64,000 nt of DNA, taken from Anadara kagoshimensis. Taxonomy: Eukaryota > Mollusca > Bivalvia > Arcoida > Arcidae. This document shows positions 24,803-35,945 of this stretch, in pieces. Positions within the stretch are counted from its first letter, which is position 1. Each line of letters starts with the position of its first letter. The stretch spans positions 29,834,403 through 29,898,402 of the forward strand of contig CM037868.1 in assembly GCA_021292105.1 (NCBI GenBank), in the 5' to 3' direction. Under the pieces are notes generated by a model, which did no database searches, was not told where the DNA came from, and saw nothing but the letters and a program-made list of their open reading frames with translations. Made by a program: the position numbers and the translations under genes.

Positions 24803-27800
24803 ATATAAATAAATAAATAAATAAATACATTCATTCATTCATTCATTCATTCATTCATTCATTCATTCTAAACTTACTGTTGAAGAGCACATGAAATTAA
24901 ATTCTGTGACGTTGAACCAGCTACAATTATAGATGTTTGAACTATATTCTCAAAATGATTTTCAATTTTAATTTTTATTACTATTATTATTTTTTGTTAA
25001 AAAAAGACTTTATAATGAAATAAAATTCAAATTCTTTAATTTCTAAAACGGAAAACTTTGGGTGTTAATTCTGTAACGATATGCCGGTTACCTGTGAAAT
25101 ACCGGTAAAAATCCGGCCTAAAATTTTGTCATCTTTAACGCAAATTGGAAGCAAAAAGTCGTTTATAAAAAAATGTAAAAATATTCCAATAAGCAACAAA
25201 TGTCGAAAAATGTAACCATAAGCAAGATTTTGGATACTATAAGGGAAAAAAGGTGAAATAAAGGCAATTTGTTAAACAAAAATAGAAGGAAAGACATCAG
25301 ATATAAAAATAATTTTTACACCATAGGCACGGGGTTATTTCGATCTTTTATAACTTATGATAACAAACTTGATGGTCTAATGGTAAAAATGCTTTTTCAA
25401 CGATTTTATTTACGTTCCTTCATAATATAATTACTGTAAATCGGGCAGCTATTCGGGGCCTATCGATGAGGATAATTTCTAAGTACTATGGCAAGTGAGT
25501 GGTTTATTTTTTTTTTTTAAATAGAAACAATTACTAGTTCTTACTCCTAACTAACAACGGTTTTTACTTATTGATATACCACTTTATTTGACACATAGGA
25601 AAGATATATCAACTACAGATAAATTTACAAACGTAGACATCTTTTTTTTAACAGCCGTGTCAACTTTCGGTTTCCTTTTTGGTTGCTGTAATTTAAATAA
25701 TTTCTACAAATAAATGATAAATACACACTGTTTCACTTTCTGTATTATTTTATTTCTTTTATTCGTCATAATCGTTGGTGAAAACGATAACGAAGAACTA
25801 CTAATTCACAATTTTCAACAGCGTAACCGCATCTCAATGTAGTCTTTCTTCAGCAACCTGTTGGACTTGCCCCCCCCACGAGACTTAAACGAGACTTCGG
25901 TAGACGCGAGACTTTGTGTTTTCGAAATCGTGAATACAAATGTATGTTTACCATGTCCCATTGATGTAGATGACATTATAACAAAACAAATGTATGTGTA
26001 CCATTTCCAATGATGTAGACGGAATTATTACAATACAAATGTATGTTTACCATTTCCCAATGATGGAAATGAAATTATAACAATACAAATGTATGTTTAC
26101 CATTTCCCAATGATGTAGACGAAATTATAACAATACAAATGTATGTTTACCATGTCCCATTGATGTAGACGAAATTATAAGAATACAAATGCATGTTTAC
26201 CATTTCCCAATGATGTAGATTAAATTATAACAATACAAATGTATGTTTACCATTTCCCAATGATGTAGACGAGATTTTAACAATACAAATGTATGTTTAC
26301 CATTTCCCATTGATGTAGATGACATTATAACAAAACAAATGTATGTGTACCATTTCCAATGATGTAGACGGAATTATTACAATACAAATGTATGTTTACG
26401 ATTTCCCAATGATGGAAATGAAATTATAACAATACAAATGTATGTTTACCATTTCCCAATGATGTAGACGAAATTATAACAATACAAATGTATGTTTACC
26501 ATTTCCCAATGATGTAGACGAAATTATAAAAATACAATGTATGTTCACCATGTCCCAATGATGCAGACAAAATTATAAAAGGATGATGAAGATATTATCT
26601 CTAGATGGTTTCACCTTTTATGGATTAGTTGTCATATCTATAAAAATGGCATCAAATTTAATGCATTTATCTTTCGCGTTGATAAAAAGAGTTTGTTCGT
26701 TTCCTAACTCGCCGAATGTATTGATGCCTTTCCGTTTTTCCAGTGCTACAACTAAAGTTTGACCATTAAATATTTTAGTAGTAATGTCTCCATGTAAACT
26801 TCTTCCTCAAGGATATTTTGAAGATCCGACTCGTCGGCTGCAGATAACAAAGTTCCTGATGTATCAGGTGTAGGCGACACTGGGAATAGTTTGTGTTTCA
26901 AAAGTTCACTAATATTTCCACCAGAAAAAGAGAACACACTTGATAGTATTTTACAGATACAGTCATTATAGCTTATAAAATCTTTCAGTACCACCAGTAC
27001 TTTGATTTCTGTTTTTTTAAAAGTGGATACTTTTATAAATACGTGCAATATGATTTAGTAAAAATATTTTAACAGAAGTCTAAAGTTTTGTTAAAGAATT
27101 TCAAATGCACAAATGTGTTTATACTAGTATTTATTTGCCACAATTAATCATATTTGTAAAGGTCAAATTTGTGCAAGCGTGTAATCTTATTTTTCATGGA
27201 AAACTTTGAAAATAAGTGGCTAAATTAGTTGGGTATGACTTTCTATTAATTTGAAGATACCACTTACATATTTAGAAGACAAAATATATAAAGAAAAACT
27301 TCTGTAAGCCACCTTGAATTTGTGTATAGGTCAATATTGGCATTTTCACTTGAACTTTGCACTCATTGACCTTTAGCTGTCCCCACAATGGCCCCGGGGA
27401 GAAATCTTGCTTGGCAACAAGCCGATTCTACCAAAGTAAAGTTCAAAGAAGGTTATGGCATAACTCGCCACCTTTGAACACGTTGTCCTCCCTACATCGA
27501 AAATTTTTTTTTCAAAATCCGCTACCAGACTAACAATAAACACCTTGATGGGATCATCGTTAAGGAGAAAAGAAGCAGCGACTGAAGCCAGGTGTGGGCA
27601 TATACGCTACTGGTGTCAATTAGGAAACGGCATAGGGCACTCTTGTTTTAACGCTATTCACGCAAATGCCATCTGTGATCGGACAATAAAATTAAATAAT
27701 TGAAAAACCCAAACAATGAACTAATCATCAACGAACCATGTAAAATAATAACAATCAAAAGTTAAAAAAACAAATTTGCTTTTTCCTCTTGTATAATAAT

Positions 27801-30800
27801 TCTTCTTGAAGAAATTTTATATATTAATTCATTGATTAAGTAAAACATATGTCAAACCAATTAAAATTAAACATGAACCTCTGTGTTAATAAAAAAAGAA
27901 AAAGAAAAAAAAAAACACTTATTAGTATAAGTACAGAGACAAAATAAAGTAATTAATTATAATATAAAACAGATTTTATGAGTAAATAGCCACTTTTTTT
28001 ACAATTTTAAATGTATCGTTTTGTGTATATTACTGATAGTAAGTGTATTGTTGAGTATGTTGTCCATGATATACCCTTGTCTTGTTCATATGGCATAAAT
28101 GTACCAATTTTGATAATAAACAGAGTATGTGGTAATCTAATAAATTATAAATGAATAAACACACAAACAGTTGGGTTTTCAATCTTAAAAATAAATAAAT
28201 AAATAAATAAAATTTTTATTTTATTTTTTATTTTATTTTATTTTATTTTATTTTATTTTATTTTAATAAGTATTCATTTATTACAATAATCTTGCATGAA
28301 AATAGTTCTCAAAAATAAATTTATTGCAATCAAAATAAATTTTAAAAAATGAAATGAAATGAATGAAATTTATTTATTCATTTATTTATTTTATTCATCA
28401 TTTATAAATAAATAAATAAATAAATACAGAAAATAAAATAAAGTAAAATAAAAATAAAAAATAAATGGTAGCAGAAGTTCTTTGAGAATTATTTTAACAC
28501 AAATTTATTTTAATCAATGAATACTTATTAAGATAAAATATAAAAAGTATTTATAAGTATATATTTTATTTTATTTTATTTAAAAGTAACTAAATAAAGA
28601 AATAAAAAGTAAAATAAAATAAAATAAATAATTATATAATTATATAAATAGTAGCTGAATGATTTATTTTTATTTATTAGATACCTTTTAAAAAGTCCGG
28701 TTATAGTATCTTTGTGTTAATGGCGTTCATTGGCTGAAGTCGTCAACCCGGTTTTTTTTTCATCGAATCAAATTACTTCATCACTTAATCCTGGATTTTC
28801 TCTACTTCAATGGAATTGCAGTGTATAACTCCACTTAAGTAGTTAATTCCACTTAACTGTAGTTAAACATCTAATTAACAGGAGCATATTGTTTATTTTT
28901 AACAATTGGTATTTTTTCCAAACAGGTTATGTTTTGGAATATGTTTCCATGCTTTTGGAATATTTTTCCAAAACAGAGCACATTTTGGATTTTTTTCCAA
29001 TTGGAATTTTTTTACAATCGGGTTATTTGGGAATATTTTTCCAAAACAGAGCACATATTGGATTTGTCTCCAATGAGTTTATGTTTTTGGAATATGTTTC
29101 CAAAACAGAGCATATTTTGTTATTTTTTTTCCAATTGAAATTTTTTTCAATGAGTTCATGTTTTTGGAATATTTTTAGCTCACCTGACCATAGGTCATGT
29201 GAGCTTATGGCATAGCGCAGCGTGTGAATGTGCGTGCGTGCGTCGTTAACACATATTTTCGACTTCTCCTCTGAAACTACTGGACAGATTTTGAATGAAA
29301 CTTGGTAAGAATTATATATGGACCGGTGCAATTCAGATTTGTTCGTGGCGTTGCCATGGCTACCATATCTAGGTCAAGGTGACCTAGGGTTGCAAAAATC
29401 TTACAAAATCTTTTTCTCCAAAACCAATGATTGGAGAAAAAATCTGATGTGATATTTGGCTTCTCTAGGGTTTTAAACCTACAGTTTGTTCATTTTTTGT
29501 AAATTTGGACAAAAAATAGGTTACGCGTTTTTGCGTTTAATTTTGAAAAAATCGTAAAATAGCTTCAAATTGTTAAAACTTGACTATTTGACCAGATAAT
29601 GACATGAGGTCTTCAGTTTTGACATATTCTTGTAATTACCTTCAAAATAGTGTCAAGGTCAATTATGAAGGTCATGACCTAATTTTTTACCTTTCTAATA
29701 TTTTTATTATCTGGAAAACTATAAACTTTTTATGTAGCATGTAAATTAAAATATTGTTGGTAGATAAAGGTAATTGGTTTAAAGGTCAATGTCACGGTAG
29801 CAAAACAATACCAAAATGTTTCTTTATTTTGAAAACATTAACCTTTTTATATAACCTTGTATATCAGAATGTTGTAGGTATTGATACAACGATCATTTTG
29901 ATGTAAAGAAAAAAGGTCATGGGTCCAAAGGTCAAGGTCACAGTAGCAAAACAATACCAAAAAGGTTAATTATCTTAAAAACTATAAACTTTTTGTATAG
30001 GCATGTACATTATAATGTTGTTGGTTTTGATGTAACGATCATTTTTATATATAGATGTAGGTCATTGGTTTAAAGGTCAAGGTCACAGATGCGAAAGAAA
30101 ACTGAAATGGTTCATTATCTTGAAAACTATGAACTTTTGTATAAGCATGTATATTAGAATTTGTAGGTATGATACAACGATCATTTGATGTACAGAAAAA
30201 GGACATGGGTCCAAAGGTCAAGGTCACAGTAGCAAAACAATATCAAAATGGTTAATAATATCGAAAACTATAAACTTTTTGTATAGTCATGTATATTAGA
30301 ATGTTGTTGGTTTTGATGTAACGATCATTTTGATATATAGATTTAGGTCATTGGTTTAAAGGTTAAGGTCACAGATGCGAAAGAAAACTGAAATGGTTCA
30401 TTATCTTGAAAACTATGAACTTTTTGTATAAGCATGTATATTAGAATTTTGTAGGTATTGATACAACGATCATTTTGATGTACAGAAAAAGGTCATGGGT
30501 CCAAAGGGCAAGGTCAGAGTAGCAAAACAATACCAAAAATCGTTAATTATCTCGAAAACTATAAACTTTTTGTATAGGCATGTATATTGGAATATTGTTG
30601 GTATTGATGTAACGATCATTTTGCTATATAGATTAAGGTCATTGGTTCGAAGGTCAAGGTCACAGTTGCAAAACAATACCAAAAAGGTTCATTATCTCGA
30701 AAACTATGAACTTTTTGTATAGGCATGTATATTAGAATATTGTTGGTATTGATGCAATGATCATTTTAATATATAGATTATGATGCGACTAGCAAGTTTC

Positions 30801-32710
30801 ATAAATATCTAAATATCCACATCAGAGTTATTGCTCCTTAAATGTAGTATTTATTGTGTTTTAGTGCTGTTAACGGCCCAGGTGAGCGGTACAGGCCCTA
30901 TTGGGTCTCTTGTTTCAAAGCTGAGCATATTTTGGATATTTTTCCAAATTATAATTATTTTGGATTTTTTTCCAATTGAATTTTTATTGGATTTTTTTCC
31001 AAAATCCGTATGATTTTCCAACGGATAAATGGTTTTAGTTTTTCCAATTGGAATTCCAATTGAAATTTTTTTCCAATTGGAATTTAACAAAAAAAACTTT
31101 AAATATCTCAAAAACTAGCCTAAAATTTGTTAACTTTTTTTGTAATTTTTTTTATTTAAGAAAGGTACTTTAATGTTTTTCCGCCAGATGTAAAATCTGG
31201 AAAATATTTATTCCATAGTTGTCCGAACGCATGTTCGGTATAAATTGATATAATAAACAATATTTATTTTAAGTCTTGGTCATAACCGGGCGGTATTCAA
31301 ACCCACCACCTCACACATACACGCGCTACTGTAGTACTTACTTAGTCGGATCTATATGATATATAGAGACTATCAATGTCAGAAATAGAAATACTTTCAA
31401 ACAGTAATCTCATTAACACACAGTGTTGGTACCCACCATTTAAAAATATCGTTGAAAAGCATACAAAATGGCGTATGACAGTAGTATATTAATTTAAACC
31501 TCTTATCTTGTATTTATAACATTTATTCATAGTTATATCGATTTATGGGCGTCATCACAATATTATTGATAGTAACTGTGTCTCTGTAACCAACCGTTAT
31601 CCTGAATATATGTGACGTCATATAGTTTCATTTCATTCTCAATTTTGATTAAACATGTGACGAATGTATGCTAAACAGGAGGTGTTTAACTTTCCGATGC
31701 ACCCGACCTCACTTTCCTGGTGGAAATGTAATAGTCTCTTATCTTTTTTAACCAGGAAACAAAATATGAACATTTTACGAACAACTCAAGTTGTTTCGAA
31801 ACGAAATGTCAATTGACTCCCCCAGTCTAGTTTTATACTCAATTATGACCCTCAAGTAAGGCCACATTTGAAACTTTATGACAGACGTTATACCTTCAAT
31901 GTTTTATTGTCAACTATCCCTTTCTATGCAGCAATATACCCACTTCTTCTGCTTATGGTGTATTTGTTTTTTCAATTCATACGTTGGTAGAACCGATTCC
32001 CAGCATGAGAACTTTATACAAGATGCTTACAAATAAATTGTTGACCATTGGATATTGCAAGTCCAGGGTTATTAGGATTTGTTTTTATTTTTGTTGATTT
32101 TAAAGACGAATTTACCCTTGGTCTACGCGCAACATATTAGAAGGCAATTACATCTTTTTTATTTAACTGCTCTCTAGTGGGTAGACCAACGGTGTTCCAG
32201 CGATATGAGCCCAGAAATGAACAAATCAGGGTCCTTTTCATTGACCTACTCAACGGTCTTTACGACTTCATAATCAGACTGCAAATGTCATTCGATATAA
32301 TGTTTTTCCAATTTTGGGAATAGGCAAAAAGGCAGGATGTGGTATAAACTCCTACCGGTGTATCTCTACTTACCTAGCTTTCTCTGGTCATTGGCAATGT
32401 CCATTTCGTATCTCCATGACAACATCACAACTACACAAACGATGACAACAATAACCAAAAGTAAGATGAAGATGGATAGTAACACTAGTAATTTTTTGAT
32501 ACAAACAATTTCTTTTTTCGTTTCTGGCCCATCTGGTCCATTGGGTCCATCAGGTCCATCGGGTCCATCAGTCACGTGATTTGGTGGTTGTTCTACCGAC
32601 TGTTGTATTCCTTTATGCTTTGTATATGCATGGCTTTTACGTGTTTCCATGCGGAGGTCTGAGTATTTATGGATATTTTCATATTCCGAATCTATGTCAA
32701 TTTCTGCCAT
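17299..32710 (-). CDS. type II membrane protein with ALK-type glycine-rich domain (3-exon model)
   Basis: Model: exons 32374-32710, 20494-20565 and 17299-18149 (337+72+851 = 1260 bases, 419 residues). All junctions are phase 1 with GT-AG borders. Residues 1-73 are polar and likely cytoplasmic, with a GPDGPDGPNGPDGP tract at about 49-62. Residues 74-97 form one hydrophobic helix with no signal peptide before it, so a type II topology is expected. From 138 the chain is extracellular, with a glycine-rich domain. The family occurs in ALK/LTK receptors and in many invertebrate surface proteins; here no kinase follows, and the chain ends at TKN. The role is unknown; ligand or matrix binding is inference. 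Exons between 1 and 2 may have been missed. Confidence 0.6.
18150..19040. repeat. 71-77-bp minisatellite in intron 2
   Basis: About 11 units of ACCATACAATGTAGTGTT...CAAATTCACCACACTCGGAC. A single matching stretch is attached to exon 2 at 20566-20725, showing that exon 2 and exon 3 share their upstream intron. Confidence 0.9.
19045..19600 (+). repeat. AAGGTCA-rich dispersed repeat, copy 2
   Basis: Matches 12715-13110 and continues with a segment shared with 16190-16325. It contains one TCAAGGTCA and several half-sites. Confidence 0.75.
19601..20490. other. intronic, with MITE end and (AAAT)n
   Basis: 19605-19745 resembles the left end of the TTAGCTAAG MITE found at 35697-35945 (TTTCACAATTATTCCTTAGC). 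An (AAAT/AATA)n run spans 20405-20485. No exon seen. Confidence 0.5.
20494..20565 (-). CDS. glycine-rich gene, exon 2 (duplicate of exon 3 start)
   Basis: 72 bases, phase 1 at both ends, between an acceptor (ttacag) and a donor (gtaaac). It encodes SPAFNITFTTGGRISGPTEP and so repeats the first 24 codons of exon 3 (two Cys changed to Gly and Ser). The intron bases just upstream are also duplicated. A symmetric exon can be included or skipped without a frame change. It may be a real exon or a non-functional partial duplication. Confidence 0.5.
20726..22160. repeat. GTT/ATTGTTGTC low-complexity array
   Basis: Over 1.4 kb of short units such as GTTGTTGTTATTGTTGTCATT, extremely strand-asymmetric (plus strand is T and G). 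All frames are open in places and give poly-Val/Leu/Cys; these are not genes. Confidence 0.95.
22161..22689. other. intronic, no exon seen
   Basis: Contains three imperfect copies of TTGGCCCCTCCACTTTTAAA at 22436-22500. Otherwise nothing recognised. Confidence 0.5.
22690..23550. repeat. 50-bp minisatellite, left part
   Basis: Unit AATACAAATGTATGTTTACC + ATTTCCCAATGATGTAGACG + AAATTATAAC, about 17 copies. The array is continued at 25933-26578 beyond an inserted element. Confidence 0.95.
23551..25932. mobile_element. 2.38-kb TIR element inserted in the minisatellite
   Basis: It interrupts the 50-bp array exactly within one monomer; AAT is present at both borders (23548-23550 and 25933-25935) and only once in intact monomers, so a 3-bp target duplication. 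The ends are inverted: ACCATTTCGAAAACAC at the left, and the complement of the right end reads ACGATTTCGAAAACAC. A second inverted G-run block (GGGGGGCAAG) lies about 60 bp inside. A 3-bp duplication suggests a CMC/EnSpm or Harbinger-type relative. The interior has no transposase, so it is non-autonomous. Confidence 0.75.
25933..26578. repeat. 50-bp minisatellite, right part
   Basis: About 13 further copies of the same unit as 22690-23550, resuming in register after the inserted element. Monomers at 25960-26030 and 26310-26390 share the same variants (AACAAAACAAATGTATGTGT), indicating a higher-order duplication of about 350 bp. Confidence 0.95.
26752..27008 (-). CDS. candidate terminal exon, unknown protein
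   Basis: Open from a possible acceptor (acag at 27009) through 85 codons to a TAG. The C-terminus is acidic and leucine-rich (DESDLQNILEEEVYMETLLL KYLMVKL, spaced here). It looks more like coding sequence than its surroundings but matches no family I know. It lies in intron 1 of the glycine-rich gene on the same strand and could be a gene fragment or transposon relic. Confidence 0.3.
27055..28160. other. intronic, no exon seen
   Basis: AT-rich with A-runs near 27890-27915. No coding or element signal recognised. Confidence 0.5.
28190..28680. repeat. ATTTT / AATAA low-complexity block
   Basis: Runs of TTTTA and AAATA and their complements alternate, so the block can fold on itself. No gene. 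Confidence 0.85.
28890..29174. repeat. CCAAAACAGAGCATATTTTGG repeat, left part
   Basis: Irregular units built on TTCCAAAACAGAGCA, ATTTTGGATTTTTTTCCAAT and TTGGAATATTTTTCC. They pair with themselves (TTGGAA/TTCCAA). The array resumes at 30916. Confidence 0.8.
29175..30915 (+). mobile_element. AGCTCACCTG dispersed element with internal AAGGTCA tandem array
   Basis: It starts AGCTCACCTGACCATAGGTC and ends with a complementary CAGGTGAGC followed by GGTCTCTTGTTT. It splits the CCAAAACAGAGC array, which shows it is an insertion. Inside, 29640-30790 is a tandem array of units of about 190 bp (TATAAACTTTTTGTATAGGC ... ACGATCATTTTGATATATAG ... AAAGGTCAAGGTCACAG). Repeats with such ends are common in bivalve genomes (general knowledge). 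No transposase is visible. Confidence 0.65.
30916..31085. repeat. CCAAAACAGAGC repeat, right part
   Basis: Continuation of the 28890-29174 array, with GAGCATATTTTGGATATTTT and TTCCAATTGGAA units. Confidence 0.8.
31086..32373. other. intronic, with repeat fragments
   Basis: 31258-31330 looks like a reverse SINE head (AAGTCTTGGTCATAACCGGG, TTCAAACCCACCACC). 31660-31760 matches the dispersed repeat at 15345-15695. 32025-32065 matches 15370-15415. No exon seen. Confidence 0.5.
32374..32710 (-). CDS. glycine-rich gene, exon 1 (cytoplasmic tail + TM)
   Basis: ATG at 32710, then 112 codons and one base, followed by a strong donor (gtaagt at 32373). N-terminal polar region with tyrosines (SEYENI, HKYSD), a GPDGPDGPNGPDGP tract, basic KK/IKK before the hydrophobic helix LLVLLSIFILLLVIVVIVCV, then SWRYEMDIANDQRKL, which could begin an extracellular stalk. 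Positive charges on the N-terminal side support a cytoplasmic N-terminus. Confidence 0.7.
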
Positions 32711-32999
32711 GTTTTCTTCAGTATACTATACTCAAAATACGCAGTATATGTTTGATATTTTTTAGCTTTTAGATGATTTTTAAGACTTCCTTGTAGAAGA
32801 TACTTGATTATACACTGAAGTGGTTACAGATACAACTAAACTATAAAAAAATATTTTAAATGTACTTATAATTATAATTATGGTGAGGAGGATATAAATA
32901 AAACGGGATGTGTGCTTATTCACAGAAACCAACCAATAGATATTGTAAATGACAGCACTTAACAAAAGTATAAATACTGTCACAAATTACATATTATAC

Positions 33000-33031
<32 letters not shown>

Positions 33032-34223
33032 CGGGCATAATTTCTTACTAGTAGGTGTTTGAACCAAAAGTGTGAAACCGATGGTTTTTTTTTTTAAATG
33101 TTGAGAAAAATATTCAAAGGACCAAATATATATTTTTTATAAAATTTTTGTTGAGAAAACACTTTGCGTCATATCAGTCCGTGTTAAAATCAAAATCAAA
33201 AAACAAAGCAAAAGCTTTAAAATCTTTTATATTTCGTTAAAAACGTAGACTTTTTTGTAGGAAGCGAGGCAGGATGTTCCGGAAGAATAAGCACCTCCTG
33301 TTTTGCTAGCTAAACCGAGGACAATATGGTTAACTACACTATCACAATTTAGCCCCCCCCCCCCCCCCATCTGGACATAATGTAAAAGACGTGGGAACTA
33401 TACACTTCTACTCATATCAATTTGGTATCTATTGACCAAAATGTTTTCGGTTTTGTGAAATTATATATATCGTTTTTTCTAGAATTGTGTCAAAAACAAA
33501 TATACCATTCCATAGCTAACAAACCAGTGCCAAATAGGCAGCTCTTCTCGACCGCTCGTTAGTTCGGCAGCTTTTTGGCAGCTGCTATCTATCTTTCTAC
33601 AGCATCTGAGCCACTGGCTAGCCATAACTCAGCAGGAATTTCACTACAATGTCTGAAAACTACCTTCTGCCTTTAAGATCGGGAATATTGAAGTTCTAAA
33701 AATTAGCAAACTGCATTATATCATGCTGGCAATAGCTAGTATCGTCAATGCAATGACACTATAATTATTGTGGAACTATCTAAGGACAACTAGATTTAAT
33801 TTTACAGTGCACCACTGTTGTTTCGGGAATTCGAGTGGAAAATTTGGGGAATTTAAGTCATCATTCCCTAAAAGAAGAAACTGCTTTCATTCGGTAGTAA
33901 TTGAAAGCAAACAGAATCACAGCTCAGCAAGTCAAACTTCAATTTTTTCGTTACCTCGGTGTTAACTTTCGACATGCCTGTACTGTATTTTGTTATGTGT
34001 TTTGGTACTTCTACGCTTCTATTTACGTTCTTCATAAAGATGATTTTCATTTGCAATATTGCCTCCTTTATATTTGAAGATGCCTAAAAATACGTAGCAC
34101 GTCTGCAAATTGTAACTTCGAGAACGTATTGAATTATGTAAAAATAAAAATCGGAGATTATATGTCAGCAAAGATGCATGAGATCTATCTAGGAAGTAAT
34201 TATTGTGATACGATATCCCATAA
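32711..34223. other. intergenic, no gene seen
   Basis: T-run at 33007-33031 and C-run at 33352-33368. The segment 32985-33130 is similar to 56830-56990 (ACATATTATACCAG ... AAAGGACCAAATATA), an unclassified dispersed repeat. 33260-33320 matches the 15345-15695 family. The promoter of the glycine-rich gene should lie just above 32710, but no TATA box is obvious. Confidence 0.5.
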
Positions 34224-34545
34224 AGACCATGTTAGGTGGTTAATCCATAGCATGCCAGTAAGTGGGAGGTTGTGGATTCAATTCCCAATCGTCTCTGACC
34301 CAAGACTCGAAAGTAGGTAGTGACTGTTTCTACTCGGCATTACGAAATGGAAGTCGCGGTTTTTTCGGATGGGAACAAAATAAACGAGGTCCCGTGTCAC
34401 GGTAGGTGTAGGACGATAAAGAACCTTGCTGTATAATGCCATCAGCGAAACGCACAGGCAAACTGCACCTTCACCGACGTCTCGACATGTGAAATGTTCT
34501 TAACTGGAACATTTAACACTATTTAGTACTCAACTCAACTCATAG
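34224..34545 (+). repeat. tRNA-derived SINE
   Basis: Main SINE with a decayed tRNA head (GTAAGTGGGAGGTTGTGGATTCAATTC, with box-B remnant GGATTCAATTC) and complete body and tail (CTGCACC, GACGTCTCGACATGTGAAAT, TACTCAACTCAACTC). Confidence 0.8.
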
Positions 34546-34609
34546 CCTGCCAAATAAAAATGAGGATTTTCTGAGGACGATGCTATTTGTCACTAATTTT
34601 GTTCATCAA

Positions 34610-34790
34610 AAACATACTAATCCATGTCCGAATCACAATCCAGAAGCAAAGTAAAAACTTTGAAACTGACAAGTTCGGTTAAGCACGTAAACATCCACTA
34701 GGGACGTGAGGCCGGATGCTCCGGAAGTGTTAGCACCTCCTGCTTAGCTAGCTACACCCGCCACGCGTGTAATCAAAATTGAGTGACATG
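34610..34790 (+). repeat. dispersed repeat starting with a 49-mer monomer
   Basis: 34612-34660 is one monomer of the 8390-10170 satellite (ACTAATCCATGTCCGAATCA). The downstream block with GAAGTGTTAGCACCTCCTGC and CTAGCTACACCCGCCACGCG matches the reverse of 15530-15650. Confidence 0.6.
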
Positions 34791-35610
34791 AACAGTCGTA
34801 TTCAATTCGCGACAAATTAAAATGAAAACTTTGTCTCTGTAATTCCTGTAAGCTTAAACACAATGCTAGTATGTACAACTTTGTTGTATTGTTATATTTC
34901 CGCATAATTTCCAGTTCAAAGAAAACTTAAGCAAACCGTAAACTCTTTATTAGATGTTAGTGCTTCAAGTTTGACCTGACCGTTTGACCTTTTACTTGAA
35001 TATTCAAACAGACATATTCATTGTTTAATTTAGGGACTATATATAGTTGATATTAAGGGAAGATGATAGTAATACTGGGTACCGGTTGTGTCTCCGCTAA
35101 ATGACATAGTTTAATAATCCAATCAAATATTCAAATAAAGGTCAAACGGCCAAATCAAACTTGACGCACTATATTTACATCCCTAACATGTATGGGCCCA
35201 CTTGACCTTCTTATATTTTACTATTTTTAGAACAAAACTAAACTTTTACTTTATAAGCCTTATTGATGGTTGTTTGGAGTCTAGACTGATATCTGGGTCT
35301 CGGTGGACGATTTGTCTATAACGCCAGTTCTGGACCTCTCCCTCCCCGGTTCTCGACCTCTCCCATCCCTATAGTTTTTAAGTGACGGAATGCTGTAAAC
35401 GTATTTAATTTTAATTTTAAATTTTCATTTTCGTGGTACTGAAAAATTTAGACACATCTGCGTAGTTAAATTTTCGCGTTTTTTAAATTTGTACTATAAC
35501 ACAAGAAACATAATAAAATTTTACCTCGGGTATCAATTTTCGCGATTTTCGCGCAAAACAAACAACAGCGAAATAACCGAAAATTAGTACACCGCGAAAA
35601 TAAATACGTT
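34791..35610. other. intergenic, no gene seen
   Basis: Contains two copies in opposite sense of a TTTGACC(G/T)TTTGACCTTT motif (34970-35000 and 35130-35160), possibly ends of a decayed MITE. No gene. 35615-35662 is a SINE tail fragment followed by (AATC)n. Confidence 0.5.
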
Positions 35611-35696
35611 TGCTGTATTCTTGAGTGGGACGTAAAAATCCATTCAATCAATCAATCAATCTTCGAAAAAGATCACTGCTGATGAATTTAAAGAGC

Positions 35697-35945
35697 TGGT
35701 CCAAGTTTTTCAATCATTTCGTAGCTAAGATTTTCCTTAACTTAAATTTAGCATTTTTGTAGTCTCTTTTTGGAACTTTTGTCAAAACTAAATGCAAATG
35801 TTTTAATGTAGAAGTGGTCTTAAAAATGACACCTTAAATTCCCGCATATCTTGGAAATTAACAAAATTATGAAGATTTTAAAATTTGCAAGATTTAAGTT
35901 CAGGAAAATCTTAGCTAAGGAATGATTGTGAAACCGGGGCCTGGT
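35697..35945. mobile_element. TTAGCTAAG MITE
   Basis: Imperfect inverted ends of about 40 bp: left TCATTTCGTAGCTAAGATTT, right AAAATCTTAGCTAAGGAATG followed by ATTGTGAAACCGGGGCCTGG. A half copy lies at 19605-19745. No coding sequence. Confidence 0.65.

Noticed and set aside
22690-26578. Possible CRISPR array (regular repeats of about 50 bp)
   Set aside because: Units are contiguous without unique spacers, and the window is eukaryotic; it is a minisatellite.
28889-29331. Frames of 69-108 codons rich in Phe/Asn
   Set aside because: Translations of the CCAAAACAGAGC repeat on both strands.
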